A DNA stretch of 10,195 nucleotides. It comes from FEN-680 sp036781505 (lineage in GTDB: Bacteria > Actinomycetota > Geothermincolia > Fen-727 > Anoxymicrobiaceae). Positions 1 to 6,902 of this stretch are shown one piece after another. A program made the translations under genes and the position numbers. The notes beneath the pieces are model-generated. The model had not been told where the DNA came from. It saw nothing but the letters and a program-made list of their open reading frames with translations, and searched no databases. The stretch covers positions 1 to 10,195 of the forward strand of contig DAIQAV010000077.1 of assembly GCA_036781505.1 (NCBI GenBank), given 5' to 3'. How positions within the stretch are numbered: position 1 is the first letter of the stretch; each line of letters begins with the position of its first letter.

Positions 1-1
1 C

Positions 2-109
2 GGGGCGGGGTGAGCCTTTTGCTCGCTGGTCCTCGCGTCTTTGAGATCAGCAGACTCTCTATGCCCCCCGAGACGCTGAGAATCGCTCGCAAAACGCTCA
101 CCCCGCCCC
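2..109. repeat. Long imperfect inverted repeat (hairpin)
   Basis: Bases 2-22 are the reverse complement of 89-109 apart from one mismatch (16 versus 95). The outer 14 bp (2-15 with 96-109) are perfect and very GC-rich. Inside the arm, GCGTCT at 35-40 can pair with AGACGC at 71-76, so the element could fold as a stem of about 110 nt with internal loops. The window begins at its edge, so the repeat may extend leftward. It lies downstream of the DUF192 stop on the minus strand. It could act as a transcription stop, but I see no U-tract. A small non-autonomous mobile element or a dispersed palindromic repeat is also possible. Confidence 0.6.
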
Positions 110-110
110 C

Positions 111-155
111 GTCAGGAGTTTCCCCTAAAAAAGATAATTTAAGATGACTCCTGAC
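111..155. repeat. 9-bp inverted repeat around an A/T-rich loop
   Basis: GTCAGGAGT at 111-119 is perfectly complementary to ACTCCTGAC at 147-155. The A/T-rich intervening segment includes six consecutive A at 127-132. Read on the minus strand, where DUF192 transcription would arrive, the run becomes six T inside the loop rather than after the stem, so it does not fit a classical terminator. The octamer ATGACTCC is repeated directly at 144-151 and 164-171. The shape resembles the short palindromes often linked to REP-associated transposases, but no transposase gene is in the window. Confidence 0.5.
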
Positions 156-192
156 CAGTAGGAATGACTCCCGGCGTGCAATCGAAATAGCC

Positions 193-558
193 CTATGAGG
201 GAAGCTCGATCTCGATGACGTCCCCTTCATGCGTATCGGTTGCCTCCAGCGTCCCCGCGGGAAGCTCAATGGCGGTCCGCGCCCGTCGCACCCAGGGAGA
301 CAAGCGACCCGGGGCCAGCTCGCGGACGCACCTCACCGCGCCGCTTTCCCTGTCGAGGAACAGGACGTCGATCGGGAACTTCATGCCGAACATGTGGACC
401 TGCCTGCAGCGCGGGAAGACGAGGGCCTCGCCCGGCTCGATCGAGTCCCGGTCCAGGAGACCGCGTCTTCGCTCGGCGCGCTTGACCGCGAACCGTGCCC
501 GCGTGGCAATGACGGTGCCTCGGGTCGAGTTGGTTATGCGCGTTTCATCCGCAGTCAT
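193..558 (-). CDS. DUF192 family protein (COG1430)
   Basis: A 121-residue protein that matches the DUF192 family by its motif layout. It has RRGLLDRDSIEPGEALVF near residues 31-48, then the hallmark MFGMKFPIDVLFLD at 56-69, then L.PGR and the closing IELPAG at 97-102. The family forms a small beta-barrel of unknown biochemical role. Many members are exported, but this one has no signal peptide or membrane segment and looks cytosolic. The ATG at 556-558 lies inside the 3' end of the upstream acyltransferase gene (14-bp overlap). No Shine-Dalgarno site precedes it, which suggests translation by coupling to that gene. The stop is TAG. Family assignment is firm; function is unknown. Nothing is truncated. 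Confidence 0.88.
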   Translation of the reverse strand: MTADETRITNSTRGTVIATRARFAVKRAERRRGLLDRDSIEPGEALVFPRCRQVHMFGMKFPIDVLFLDRESGAVRCVRELAPGRLSPWVRRARTAIELPAGTLEATDTHEGDVIEIELPS

Positions 559-1189
559 CGGTGCAGGTGGTGCTCGCGCCTTCGGTACGCTGGCGCAGAA
601 CGCGCGCCGGCACGCCGCAGGCGATGGTGAACTCGGGGATGTCGCAGGTGACGACCGACCCGGCCCCGATGACCGCGCCGTCTCCTATGCTGACCCCCTT
701 GGTGACGATGACCCCGGCTCCCAGCCAGCAGTCCTCACCGATGGTGACCGGCCCGTAGGTGCCGTACTGGAGCCGCATGGGGGTGCCCGGCTCGATGCCG
801 TGGTCGGCGCAGTTGATGTTGATGAAGGGGCCGAACATGGTGTCTCTGCCTATGGTCAGGTCGTCGAACGCGTTGAGGATGTTGTAAGGCCCGATGCCGA
901 CGTGGTCGCCCACCTGCAGGGTGGCCTCGTTGGCGACCGCCAGCCTCGCCCCTGAGTCGACCGTCACGTGGTCGCCGATCACGATGCGCCCGTCGTCGTT
1001 GCCCCGGACCTCTATGGTGCGGGGGACGAAGAGCCCCGTGCCCGTGCTCACGGTCGCGCGCCCGGCAAGCGCCAGGTCGATCCAGCCGGATATCCAGGCG
1101 TAAGGCCCCAGGTCGATGCCCCTGCGCTTGAAGTACCAGGCGTTGAACATCACCCTGGGGTACCTGGCCCAGGTCGAACCAGTCGTCAT
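545..1189 (-). CDS. Left-handed beta-helix (hexapeptide repeat) acyltransferase, WbbJ/LacA-like
   Basis: A 214-residue protein that fits the COG0110 acyltransferases, which transfer acetyl or other acyl groups from CoA to sugars or small molecules. Hexapeptide repeats run through residues about 68-185, including IVIGDHVTV, LQVGDHVGIG, LTIGRDTMFG, VTIGEDCWLGAGVIV, VSIGDGAVIGAGSVV. The loop NCADHGIE (residues 126-133) supplies the expected catalytic His130, and CGVPARVL (191-198) is the usual closing motif. An upstream in-frame ATG at 1267 exists, but I chose 1189 because GGAGG at 1194-1198 sits 4 nt before it and the extra N-terminus is unlike the family. The gap after radC is 58 nt, and the 3' end overlaps the DUF192 gene. 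Acceptor substrate unknown; a surface-sugar role is possible. Confidence 0.85.
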   Translation of the reverse strand: MTTGSTWARYPRVMFNAWYFKRRGIDLGPYAWISGWIDLALAGRATVSTGTGLFVPRTIEVRGNDDGRIVIGDHVTVDSGARLAVANEATLQVGDHVGIGPYNILNAFDDLTIGRDTMFGPFININCADHGIEPGTPMRLQYGTYGPVTIGEDCWLGAGVIVTKGVSIGDGAVIGAGSVVTCDIPEFTIACGVPARVLRQRTEGASTTCTDDCG

Positions 1190-1247
1190 CTCGCCTCCAG
1201 AATGCCGCCGTCCGCTTGCTGTCTTACGGCCGGCCCGACAGAATCCT

Positions 1248-1961
1248 TCACCGCAATACCATACCACGGTAGCCGCCCTGCTCGAGCTCGAGCTCGCCGG
1301 AGTCGGCGAAGCTGTAGTACGAGCCGCTTACTCCCATGATGACGTGGTCGAGCACCGGTATGCCGAGTATCCGCCCGACCTCCTCGAGCCTGCCTGTGAT
1401 GCGCCTGTCCTCGTCTGACGGAAGCGGGTCGCCGCTGGGGTGGTTGTGCACGAAGATGACGCCTGAAGCGGCGTTTCTCACCGCGGGTCGGAACGACTCG
1501 CGCGGGTGCACGATGCTGGCGGTTAGCGATCCCCGGGAGATGACCTGAGTCTTGATGAGGCGGAGCTTGGCGTCCACCATGGCGCAGGAGAACACCTCGG
1601 TGCGCTCGTTGAGCATCGAAGGCCAGAGCGTGTTGTAGACGTCGGCGCTGGAGCCGAGGCGCTGCCCCGGCCTCCGGCCCGCCAGAGAGCGCCTGCCCAG
1701 CTCGACCCCGGCAATGAGCGCCGCGGCCTTGACCGGGCCGATACCGTCGAAGAACGTGAGCTCGCAGAAGTCCATGTCCTGCATGTGCGCCGCCGGGCCC
1801 AGTTCCTCGACATACTCCCTGGCGAGCGAGACCGCGCGCGAGACGGGCACGCAGCCGCCGAACATGAGGATGAGCAGCTCGAAGTCCGAGAGCGACGAGT
1901 GCCCTCTCGAGGTCAGCGAGTCCATGAGGTCGTCGTGGCCGCGGGGTGTGTGCGAGTCCAT
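1248..1961 (-). CDS. radC: RadC family protein (JAB/MPN domain, DUF2466)
   Basis: A 237-residue RadC-family protein. Residues about 22-55 match the usual LSD.ELL region. A helix-hairpin-helix follows (FDGIGPVKAAALIAGVELGRR, 71-91), then the JAB/MPN domain from about 105. It keeps the metal motif: Glu122, HNHPSGDPLPSDED at 172-185 with His172, His174 and Asp185. The original link to radiation repair has been questioned and the biochemical role is unsettled; related domains are metal-dependent peptidases. Start chosen at ATG 1959-1961 because GAGGAG at 1968-1973 lies 6 nt upstream; the longer frame up to 2054 has no such site. It is slightly short at the N-terminus, where a 12-residue block is repeated (residues 1-9 and 13-21). 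It lies 108 nt downstream of the FGGY kinase. Confidence 0.92.
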   Translation of the reverse strand: MDSHTPRGHDDLMDSLTSRGHSSLSDFELLILMFGGCVPVSRAVSLAREYVEELGPAAHMQDMDFCELTFFDGIGPVKAAALIAGVELGRRSLAGRRPGQRLGSSADVYNTLWPSMLNERTEVFSCAMVDAKLRLIKTQVISRGSLTASIVHPRESFRPAVRNAASGVIFVHNHPSGDPLPSDEDRRITGRLEEVGRILGIPVLDHVIMGVSGSYYSFADSGELELEQGGYRGMVLR

Positions 1962-2031
1962 GGAGGTCTCCTCTTCCCGGCTGTGGAAAGCCGCTGGCTG
2001 GAGAGGGCGGGGGCGGAACCAATACAAGCAT

Positions 2032-2060
2032 ATTGTACAGCACTGCAGCGACAAAGGAAA
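2032..2060 (-). promoter_or_regulatory. Possible promoter for radC
   Basis: On the minus strand, TTTCCT (2055-2060) and TACAAT (2032-2037) are separated by 17 nt and point toward radC. The -10 matches five of six consensus positions, the -35 only three. The -10 overlaps a small palindrome, TACAA-gcata-TTGTA (2023-2037), that could be an operator. An alternative pair, TTGTCG with TATGCT at 16-nt spacing, overlaps it. This rests on sequence resemblance only. Confidence 0.3.
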
Positions 2061-2069
2061 GTTGCCTGC

Positions 2070-3602
2070 TCAGCTCTTGTTGAGTCTCCTGTAGGCGGGC
2101 GAGAGCCGGTGGTAGAGCTCCTGGAACGACTCGAAGAGCGCGTCGTAGACGTCGCGGTTGGAGGGATCCGGTTCGAACGACCGGCGGACCTTGACCGCGT
2201 CCTTCACCTCCGCGTAGCTCTTGTAGACCCCGAGCCCCAGGGGCACCGCGAGCGCTGCGCCTATGGCCCCGGCGTCCTGCGGCTTCACGACAGCCTCGAT
2301 CCTGCGCCCGGTGACGTCGGCGAATATCTGCATCCACTCGTCGCTCTTGGCCCCGCCCCCGATCGCGCGTACCGTGGGGCAGGGAAGGCCGCGCTTCGCC
2401 GCTTCGTCGAACATCCAGCGGAAGTTCATGGCCACGCCCTCATAGACCGCCCGCAGCATGTCCTCTCTGGTGTTGTCGATGCTCACGTTGATGAACGCCC
2501 CGCGAAGCGTGGTGTCCGTGACGGGGGCGCGCTCGCCGTACATCCAGGGAGTGAAGATGACCTTGTGCGACCCCGCGGGCACGCCGGCCACCGTTCTGTC
2601 CAGCGCTGCCATCACTCCGCCCTCGCCGGGCGCGGCGCCCCTCTCGGCCTCGCTTGCCAGTTGCGCCGCGAACCAGCCCAGGCTCGCCCCGGCGGTGTTG
2701 GTCTCGCCCACTATCAGCCACATGCCTGGATCGGCCGCGGCGATCGAGGCCATCCCCGACCGGCCCAGGTTGATGCGCTTCTCGCTGGTGATGCAGAGGA
2801 GCCCCGAGGTGCCGATGCTTACCGAGCTCTCACCGTGGGCGATAGCACCCGCGCCCACCGCCCCGGAAGGGGCGTCTCCCATCCCGCTTATCACGGGCGT
2901 GCCCGGCAGGAGGCCCAGGTCCGCCGCCGCTTCCTGTCTGAGCCCACCGGACACGTCGGCGCTCTTCTTCACCTCAGGCATCCTTTCGAGGGAAGCGCCC
3001 AGCAGCCGCGCGGCCAGACCGGACCACCCGCGGGTCTTGTTGTCCATCAAGCCGGTGACGGAAGCCGCGGTCTGGTCCGTCTCGAGGTTGCCGGTGGCGC
3101 GGTAGACCACGTAGCCCTTCACGTCCAGGAAGACCCTGGTGCGGTCGAAGATATCGGGCTCCTCCTCCTTGAGCCACTTGAGCTTGCACATGACGTCCTT
3201 GCCGGAGGGGACGGCCCCGAACAGCTTGAGCATCACCCGCGCGCCGCCCAGCTTGCGCACCACCTTGCGCGCCTGCTCCTCGGCGCGGCAGTCCATCCAG
3301 ATGATTCCAGGGCGCAGTGGCGTGCCGGCCGCGTCCATCGCGACGACGCCCAGCATCTGGCTGGAGAACGCGAGGCCGGCTATCTGCGAGGGGTCCGTTC
3401 CGGTCTTCTCCAGCAGCCGCCGGGTGGACGCCGCGACCGCGCGCCACCAGTCGGCGGGGTCCTGCTCGGCGAAATGCTCCCTGGGGTAGCTGATATCGTA
3501 GGGCTCGAACTCGGAGGCGGCGTTGACCCCGTCGAGCGTGGCGAGCACCGCCTTGCAGCCGCCGGTCCCCACGTCGTAGCCGAGAGCATAACGTTCAGCC
3601 AT
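2070..3602 (-). CDS. FGGY family carbohydrate kinase, xylulokinase-like
   Basis: A 510-residue protein, full length for the FGGY family, which phosphorylates sugars with ATP in the cytosol. Seen in order: the phosphate-binding GYDVGTGG (residues 8-15), SQMLGVVAMD (81-90), IIWMDCRAEEQA (100-111), GMGDAPSGAVG (240-250) with likely catalytic base Asp243, YGERAP (355-360), and the C-terminal signature GGGAKSDEWMQIFADVTG (415-432). Overall it is closest to xylulokinase (XylB), but the usual QMHG is QMLG here, so substrate is open: xylulose, ribulose or another ketose or polyol. No isomerase, transporter or sugar regulator is nearby. I chose ATG 3600-3602, preceded by a purine-rich GGGGGAGAG; a GTG at 3624-3626 would lengthen it by 8 residues without a good ribosome site. 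Only 25 nt separate it from ychF, so co-transcription is likely. Confidence 0.88.
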   Translation of the reverse strand: MAERYALGYDVGTGGCKAVLATLDGVNAASEFEPYDISYPREHFAEQDPADWWRAVAASTRRLLEKTGTDPSQIAGLAFSSQMLGVVAMDAAGTPLRPGIIWMDCRAEEQARKVVRKLGGARVMLKLFGAVPSGKDVMCKLKWLKEEEPDIFDRTRVFLDVKGYVVYRATGNLETDQTAASVTGLMDNKTRGWSGLAARLLGASLERMPEVKKSADVSGGLRQEAAADLGLLPGTPVISGMGDAPSGAVGAGAIAHGESSVSIGTSGLLCITSEKRINLGRSGMASIAAADPGMWLIVGETNTAGASLGWFAAQLASEAERGAAPGEGGVMAALDRTVAGVPAGSHKVIFTPWMYGERAPVTDTTLRGAFINVSIDNTREDMLRAVYEGVAMNFRWMFDEAAKRGLPCPTVRAIGGGAKSDEWMQIFADVTGRRIEAVVKPQDAGAIGAALAVPLGLGVYKSYAEVKDAVKVRRSFEPDPSNRDVYDALFESFQELYHRLSPAYRRLNKS

Positions 3603-3627
3603 CTCTCCCCCTCTTCTGTTGAGCACC

Positions 3628-4722
3628 TCAGGTCGCGAACTTGAAGTGCATCACGTCCCCATCCTGGACGATGTAATCGCGCCCCTCGACCCGGAGCGCG
3701 CCGGAGTCCCTTGCCGTGGCGAAGCACCCGCAGTCGAGGAAGTCGCTCAGGTGCACCACCTCCGCCTTGACGAAGCCGCGCTCGAAATCGGTGTGGATGC
3801 GCCCTGCCGCGTGGCTGGCGGTCGAGCCGGCGGGGACGGACCACGCCCTGCACTCGCCCGAGTCTATCGAGAAGAAGGTGATGAGCCCGAGCATCCCGTA
3901 GCTCTCGCGAACCACGCGCGCCAGGCTCGCCTCCTCGATGCCCATAGCCTCCTCGAACTCTCGCGCTTCGGCGTACTCGAGCTCGGCCAGCTCCGCCTCG
4001 ATCTCGGCGTTGATGTTGACGACCGGGATGCCGCGTGGCCCTGCCCAGTCCCGCATGGCTTTCTCTCGCTGCGCCGCGCGCTCGTCCGGCTCACCCACGT
4101 TGAGCACTACGAGCGTGGGCTTGAGTATCAGCAGGCGCGTCTCCGGCGCGAACTGCTCCAGGCGCATCAGGAGGGCATCGCGGTCGGTGACGACGTCCTC
4201 GTTGACCGCGGCCTCGACTCCGGTCAGGCAATCCACGCGCGCGACGCACTCGCGGTCGCCGCTCTTGGCCGCCTGCCTGGCCTTGGAGAGCTCACGGCGC
4301 AGGAAATCGAGGTCGGCAAGCCGGAGCTCCGTCTCGATCAGCTCAGCGTCGCGCACCGGGTCGACGTCGCCTTCCACGTGGGAGATGTCATCGGAGTCGA
4401 AAGCGCGTATCACGTGGAGTATGGCGTCGACGTCGCGGATGTTGCCGAGGAACTTGTTCCCCAGCCCCTCGCCGCGGCTGGCACCCTGGACCAGGCCCGC
4501 GATGTCGACGAACCGCACGCTGGCCGGGACGCTGCGCTCGCAGCCGGCCAGCTCCGCGACCGACTGGTGTCGCTCATCGGGGACCGCGACCACGCCCACG
4601 TTGGGTTCGATAGTGGTGAACGGGTACGGCGCGACCGCTGCTCCCGCCCGCGAGAGCACGTTGAAGAGCGTGGACTTGCCGGCGTTCGGAAGACCGACGA
4701 TGCCGACGCGAAGAGAGCTCAC
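3628..4722 (-). CDS. ychF: Ribosome-binding ATPase YchF (OBG-family P-loop protein)
   Basis: A 364-residue protein, close to the 363 residues of E. coli YchF (OLA1 in eukaryotes). It has the P-loop GLPNAGKST (10-18), switch I around PFTTIEPNVG (34-43), G3 DIAGLVQGASRGEGLGNKFL (73-92), a coiled-coil insert around 125-160, NVGE (208-211) in place of the GTPase NKxD, which accounts for the family's ATP preference, and a C-terminal TGS domain (about 278-361). YchF binds ribosomes and is linked to stress and translation quality control. The start is GTG at 4720-4722, supported by AAGG (4730-4733) seven nt upstream; the next residues match the family N-terminus. It is followed by the FGGY kinase after 25 nt. 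The 271-nt gap upstream holds two palindromes. Confidence 0.95.
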   Translation of the reverse strand: MSSLRVGIVGLPNAGKSTLFNVLSRAGAAVAPYPFTTIEPNVGVVAVPDERHQSVAELAGCERSVPASVRFVDIAGLVQGASRGEGLGNKFLGNIRDVDAILHVIRAFDSDDISHVEGDVDPVRDAELIETELRLADLDFLRRELSKARQAAKSGDRECVARVDCLTGVEAAVNEDVVTDRDALLMRLEQFAPETRLLILKPTLVVLNVGEPDERAAQREKAMRDWAGPRGIPVVNINAEIEAELAELEYAEAREFEEAMGIEEASLARVVRESYGMLGLITFFSIDSGECRAWSVPAGSTASHAAGRIHTDFERGFVKAEVVHLSDFLDCGCFATARDSGALRVEGRDYIVQDGDVMHFKFAT

Positions 4723-4770
4723 TGAACCACCTTCCTGCCGGTTGGGTGCGAGATAAGACTACTACATAAA

Positions 4771-4803
4771 ATGCACCACTGGGGTCAGGCGCCGGTGGTG
4801 CAT
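4771..4803. repeat. 33-nt palindromic repeat, copy 1
   Basis: ATGCACCACTGG (4771-4782) pairs with CCGGTGGTGCAT (4792-4803), with one mismatch and a 9-nt loop. It is the same length as the element at 4844-4876 and agrees with it at 26 of 33 positions. The centre contains GGGGTCAGGCGCC, which resembles a short palindrome core (GGGGTCAGGCACC) that I recall as common in bacterial genomes near REP-associated transposases; that link is from memory, not tested. It sits in the ychF leader on the minus strand, so it would form a hairpin in that mRNA. Confidence 0.65.
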
Positions 4804-4843
4804 CCGGAGCAGCTGCGGCCGAGTAATTGTCTCTCAACGCAAA

Positions 4844-4876
4844 ACGCACCACTAGTGCCTGGCACCGGTAGTGCAT
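4844..4876. repeat. 33-nt palindromic repeat, copy 2
   Basis: This is a second copy of the element at 4771-4803 in the same orientation, 40 nt further right. The outer arms GCACCACTA and GGTAGTGC pair imperfectly, and the core GTGCCTGGCAC is itself a palindrome. Both copies are preceded by A-rich tetramers (TAAA and CAAA followed by A). The differences between copies mostly keep the stem, as expected for an RNA or DNA hairpin under selection or for an old duplication. Confidence 0.65.
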
Positions 4877-4886
4877 AAGGAAGGTA

Positions 4887-4955
4887 GGTTGGAGGAGGAA
4901 GCGTTGCCAGGAGCCCTTGACCGCGCTATATTTAATTTGCCTCCACCCTCCAACC
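4887..4955. repeat. 9-bp inverted repeat upstream of ychF
   Basis: GGTTGGAGG (4887-4895) is complementary to CCTCCAACC (4947-4955), with 51 nt between them, including the A/T-rich stretch 4927-4938. It lies between the stop of the SPATA20-like gene and the ychF leader. The right arm also contains the candidate -35 of the ychF promoter. It has no T-run and does not look like an intrinsic terminator. Confidence 0.35.
4925..4953 (-). promoter_or_regulatory. Possible promoter for ychF
   Basis: On the minus strand, TTGGAG (4948-4953) and TATAGC (4925-4930) are 17 nt apart in the only A/T-rich patch of this gap. The matches to consensus are partial (3/6 and 4/6). A transcript from here would carry a leader of about 200 nt containing both 33-nt palindromes before the ychF GTG. 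Confidence 0.25.
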
Positions 4956-4993
4956 ACTTCCGCAAGTTAGACGCACGTGCGCCCGAAAGTGTT

Positions 4994-6856
4994 TTACGCG
5001 CTCTTCTCGTTGCCGTCCGCGCCCTTGCCGGAGCCGGAAAGCGAGCCCATGGCCTTGGAGAGCTCGTCGGGGGTGTTGACAGGCACGCAGCGCCCCGTGG
5101 TGCACACCACCGCGGACGGCGGAGAGACCTCCTCGTCTATCCCGACCGGCAGGAAATCCTCGACGGTCTCGGGGCGGACCAGCTTGCGCGGGTTGAAGGC
5201 GGAGACCGCGGCGGAGCGCATCTCGCGCCGCGTCTCTTCATCGGCCTCGGTCGAGATCCTTATCTCGATGACGCCCCTCTGAAGCGTCTCGACCGCAAGG
5301 GCGTACGCCGCGGAGAAGTAGGTGTACTGCTTGTACTTCTCGCCGAAGGAGGCGAGCATATCTTTCGCGCCGTCGCCATATCCCTTGTCCGGGACCAGCT
5401 CGTCCAGCAGCAGGAGGGCGCGGGCGGCGGTCCCGTTGATCACTATGTCCGGCGGGCTGACCGGCGCGTCGGCCAGGTCGGCCACGAGCTCATCGCCGGC
5501 TTGCAGGGACTCCACCAGCCAACCCTGGCGCCCCACGAAGCTCTCCAGAAGGGCGTCGGCGAGTTCGGTCGACCTCTCCAGGAACCTGGGCTCCTCGGTC
5601 GCCTGGAACAGGTCCAGCTGCGCCAGCAGGAGGTTCACCTGGTCGCCCGGTTGCCCCCAGAGGTGCGGCTTGCCGTCCGGCAGCTCGAAGAAGTGGCAGA
5701 CGCCTATCGCGAACCTGAAGCCCGAGCGCCATATGAAGTCCGCCGACCTCTCGGCGATCGCCAGCAGGCCCGTGTCGCCCAGGACCGCCGAGGCCAGCAC
5801 CAGGGCGGAGATCATCCCCGCCGTCGTCTCGGTGTAGATGGTCCTGTCGATGAAGGGCTTTTCCATGAGCGCCCTGCCGCCCCGGTCGCGGTGGTAATAC
5901 TTCTCGTCCGCGTCCTGGCTGCCGTAGAACCCGCGCTGTTCCTCGTCCAGCAGGTTGAGCAGGACGTAATCCAGGACCATGCGCGCGATCTCGGCATAGT
6001 CGGTCCGCCCCAGGGCGATCGACGCGGACAGATACAGGCGGACCAGGTCCGCGTTATCCATGAGCATCTTCTCGTAGTGGGGAACGCTCCAGTCCCGCGC
6101 GGTGGCGTACCTGAAGAAGCCGCCCTCGACCTTGTCGAACAGCTCCCCGTTGCGCATCCCGTCCAGGGTCGAGACGACGAATGACTTGAAAGCGTGGTTG
6201 CCCGTCTCGACGTAGCGTGCCAGGGCGAACTCGACCGCGCCGGTGGGAGGGAACTTGGGCTCGCTGCCTATGCCGCCATACCCCTTGTCCCAGGAGGCCA
6301 GGATCCACGCCTCGACCTCGGCGACCGCCCGCTCGTCCGCGCCGCCGGCGCCCTGGGCCGCATCATAGAGCTCGCGCTCCAGCTCCGCCTGTGTGGCGGC
6401 CTCGACGTCGACCGAGTCCTTCTCTCTGGCATAGCCGGCGCTGAGGCGCTCGAGAAGGCTCATGAGCTGAGGGGCCGGAGCGAACGTGAGGCCCGCCACC
6501 GCGGCGCCCGATGGCACCAGGAAGACCGTGCTGGGCCAGCCGCCCTGGTTGTACCTGCGGTTGACGTCGGGGCGCCTGTCGCTGTCTACCCTGATCGCTA
6601 TGAAATCCTCGTTGATCTTCGCGATCACGTCAGGGTCGGAGTAGGTGGTCTCGTCCATGACGTGGCACCAGTGGCACCACACCGCCGAGATCGACAGCAG
6701 TATCAGTTTTCCCTGTTCCTCGGCCAGGACGAACGCGTCCGCGCTCCAGGGCCTCCACTCGATCTCGCGCGCCTTGTTCGGCCGCGGGCTGAAGCGGAAA
6801 TCCGCCGGGGACGCGCCGTCGGCGGGGATCTTGTTGTCTGTGTTTTCCATGATCAT
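4994..6856 (-). CDS. Thioredoxin-domain (DUF255) SPATA20/YyaL-like protein
   Basis: A 620-residue protein of the COG1331 family. The N-terminal thioredoxin-like domain has VWCHWCHVMDETTY (59-72), with the CxxC pair Cys61/Cys64, and NQGGWPSTVFL (103-113). The rest is an alpha/alpha-barrel like that of glycan-processing enzymes, with family motifs DKGYGGIGSEPKFPP (190-204), GGFFRYATARDWSVPHYEKML (245-265), GSQDADE (312-318) and a C-terminal CTTGRCVP (585-592). Function is unknown; a redox or sugar-epimerase-like role has been guessed. It is somewhat shorter than the usual ~680 residues, and the family's N-terminal SPYLLQH block is barely recognisable (residues 20-37). ATG at 6854-6856 follows an in-frame TAG directly; ATG 6848-6850 is equally possible. 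Neither has a clear Shine-Dalgarno site. No signal peptide is seen. Confidence 0.9.
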   Translation of the reverse strand: MIMENTDNKIPADGASPADFRFSPRPNKAREIEWRPWSADAFVLAEEQGKLILLSISAVWCHWCHVMDETTYSDPDVIAKINEDFIAIRVDSDRRPDVNRRYNQGGWPSTVFLVPSGAAVAGLTFAPAPQLMSLLERLSAGYAREKDSVDVEAATQAELERELYDAAQGAGGADERAVAEVEAWILASWDKGYGGIGSEPKFPPTGAVEFALARYVETGNHAFKSFVVSTLDGMRNGELFDKVEGGFFRYATARDWSVPHYEKMLMDNADLVRLYLSASIALGRTDYAEIARMVLDYVLLNLLDEEQRGFYGSQDADEKYYHRDRGGRALMEKPFIDRTIYTETTAGMISALVLASAVLGDTGLLAIAERSADFIWRSGFRFAIGVCHFFELPDGKPHLWGQPGDQVNLLLAQLDLFQATEEPRFLERSTELADALLESFVGRQGWLVESLQAGDELVADLADAPVSPPDIVINGTAARALLLLDELVPDKGYGDGAKDMLASFGEKYKQYTYFSAAYALAVETLQRGVIEIRISTEADEETRREMRSAAVSAFNPRKLVRPETVEDFLPVGIDEEVSPPSAVVCTTGRCVPVNTPDELSKAMGSLSGSGKGADGNEKSA

Positions 6857-6902
6857 CTAACGTGTTTTTCTTTAGCCGACGCGGCGACCCTGCCTGTCCT
6901 CC

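Noticed and set aside
1785..3644. Long plus-strand open frame (619 codons) opposite the FGGY kinase
   Set aside because: It is antisense to a gene with complete FGGY motifs, shows no family motifs and low-complexity Arg/Gly/His/Val-rich composition typical of GC-rich shadow frames.
3619..4725. Plus-strand open frame (368 codons) opposite ychF
   Set aside because: YchF on the minus strand has every expected motif at full length; the opposite frame has none.
4771..4876. CRISPR-like repeat-spacer pattern from the two 33-nt palindromes and a 40-nt spacer
   Set aside because: Only two copies with seven differences, no further repeats and no cas genes.
4871..6184. Plus-strand open frame (437 codons) opposite the SPATA20-like gene
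   Set aside because: Arg/Gly/His-rich shadow composition, no motifs, and it begins inside the palindromic repeat.
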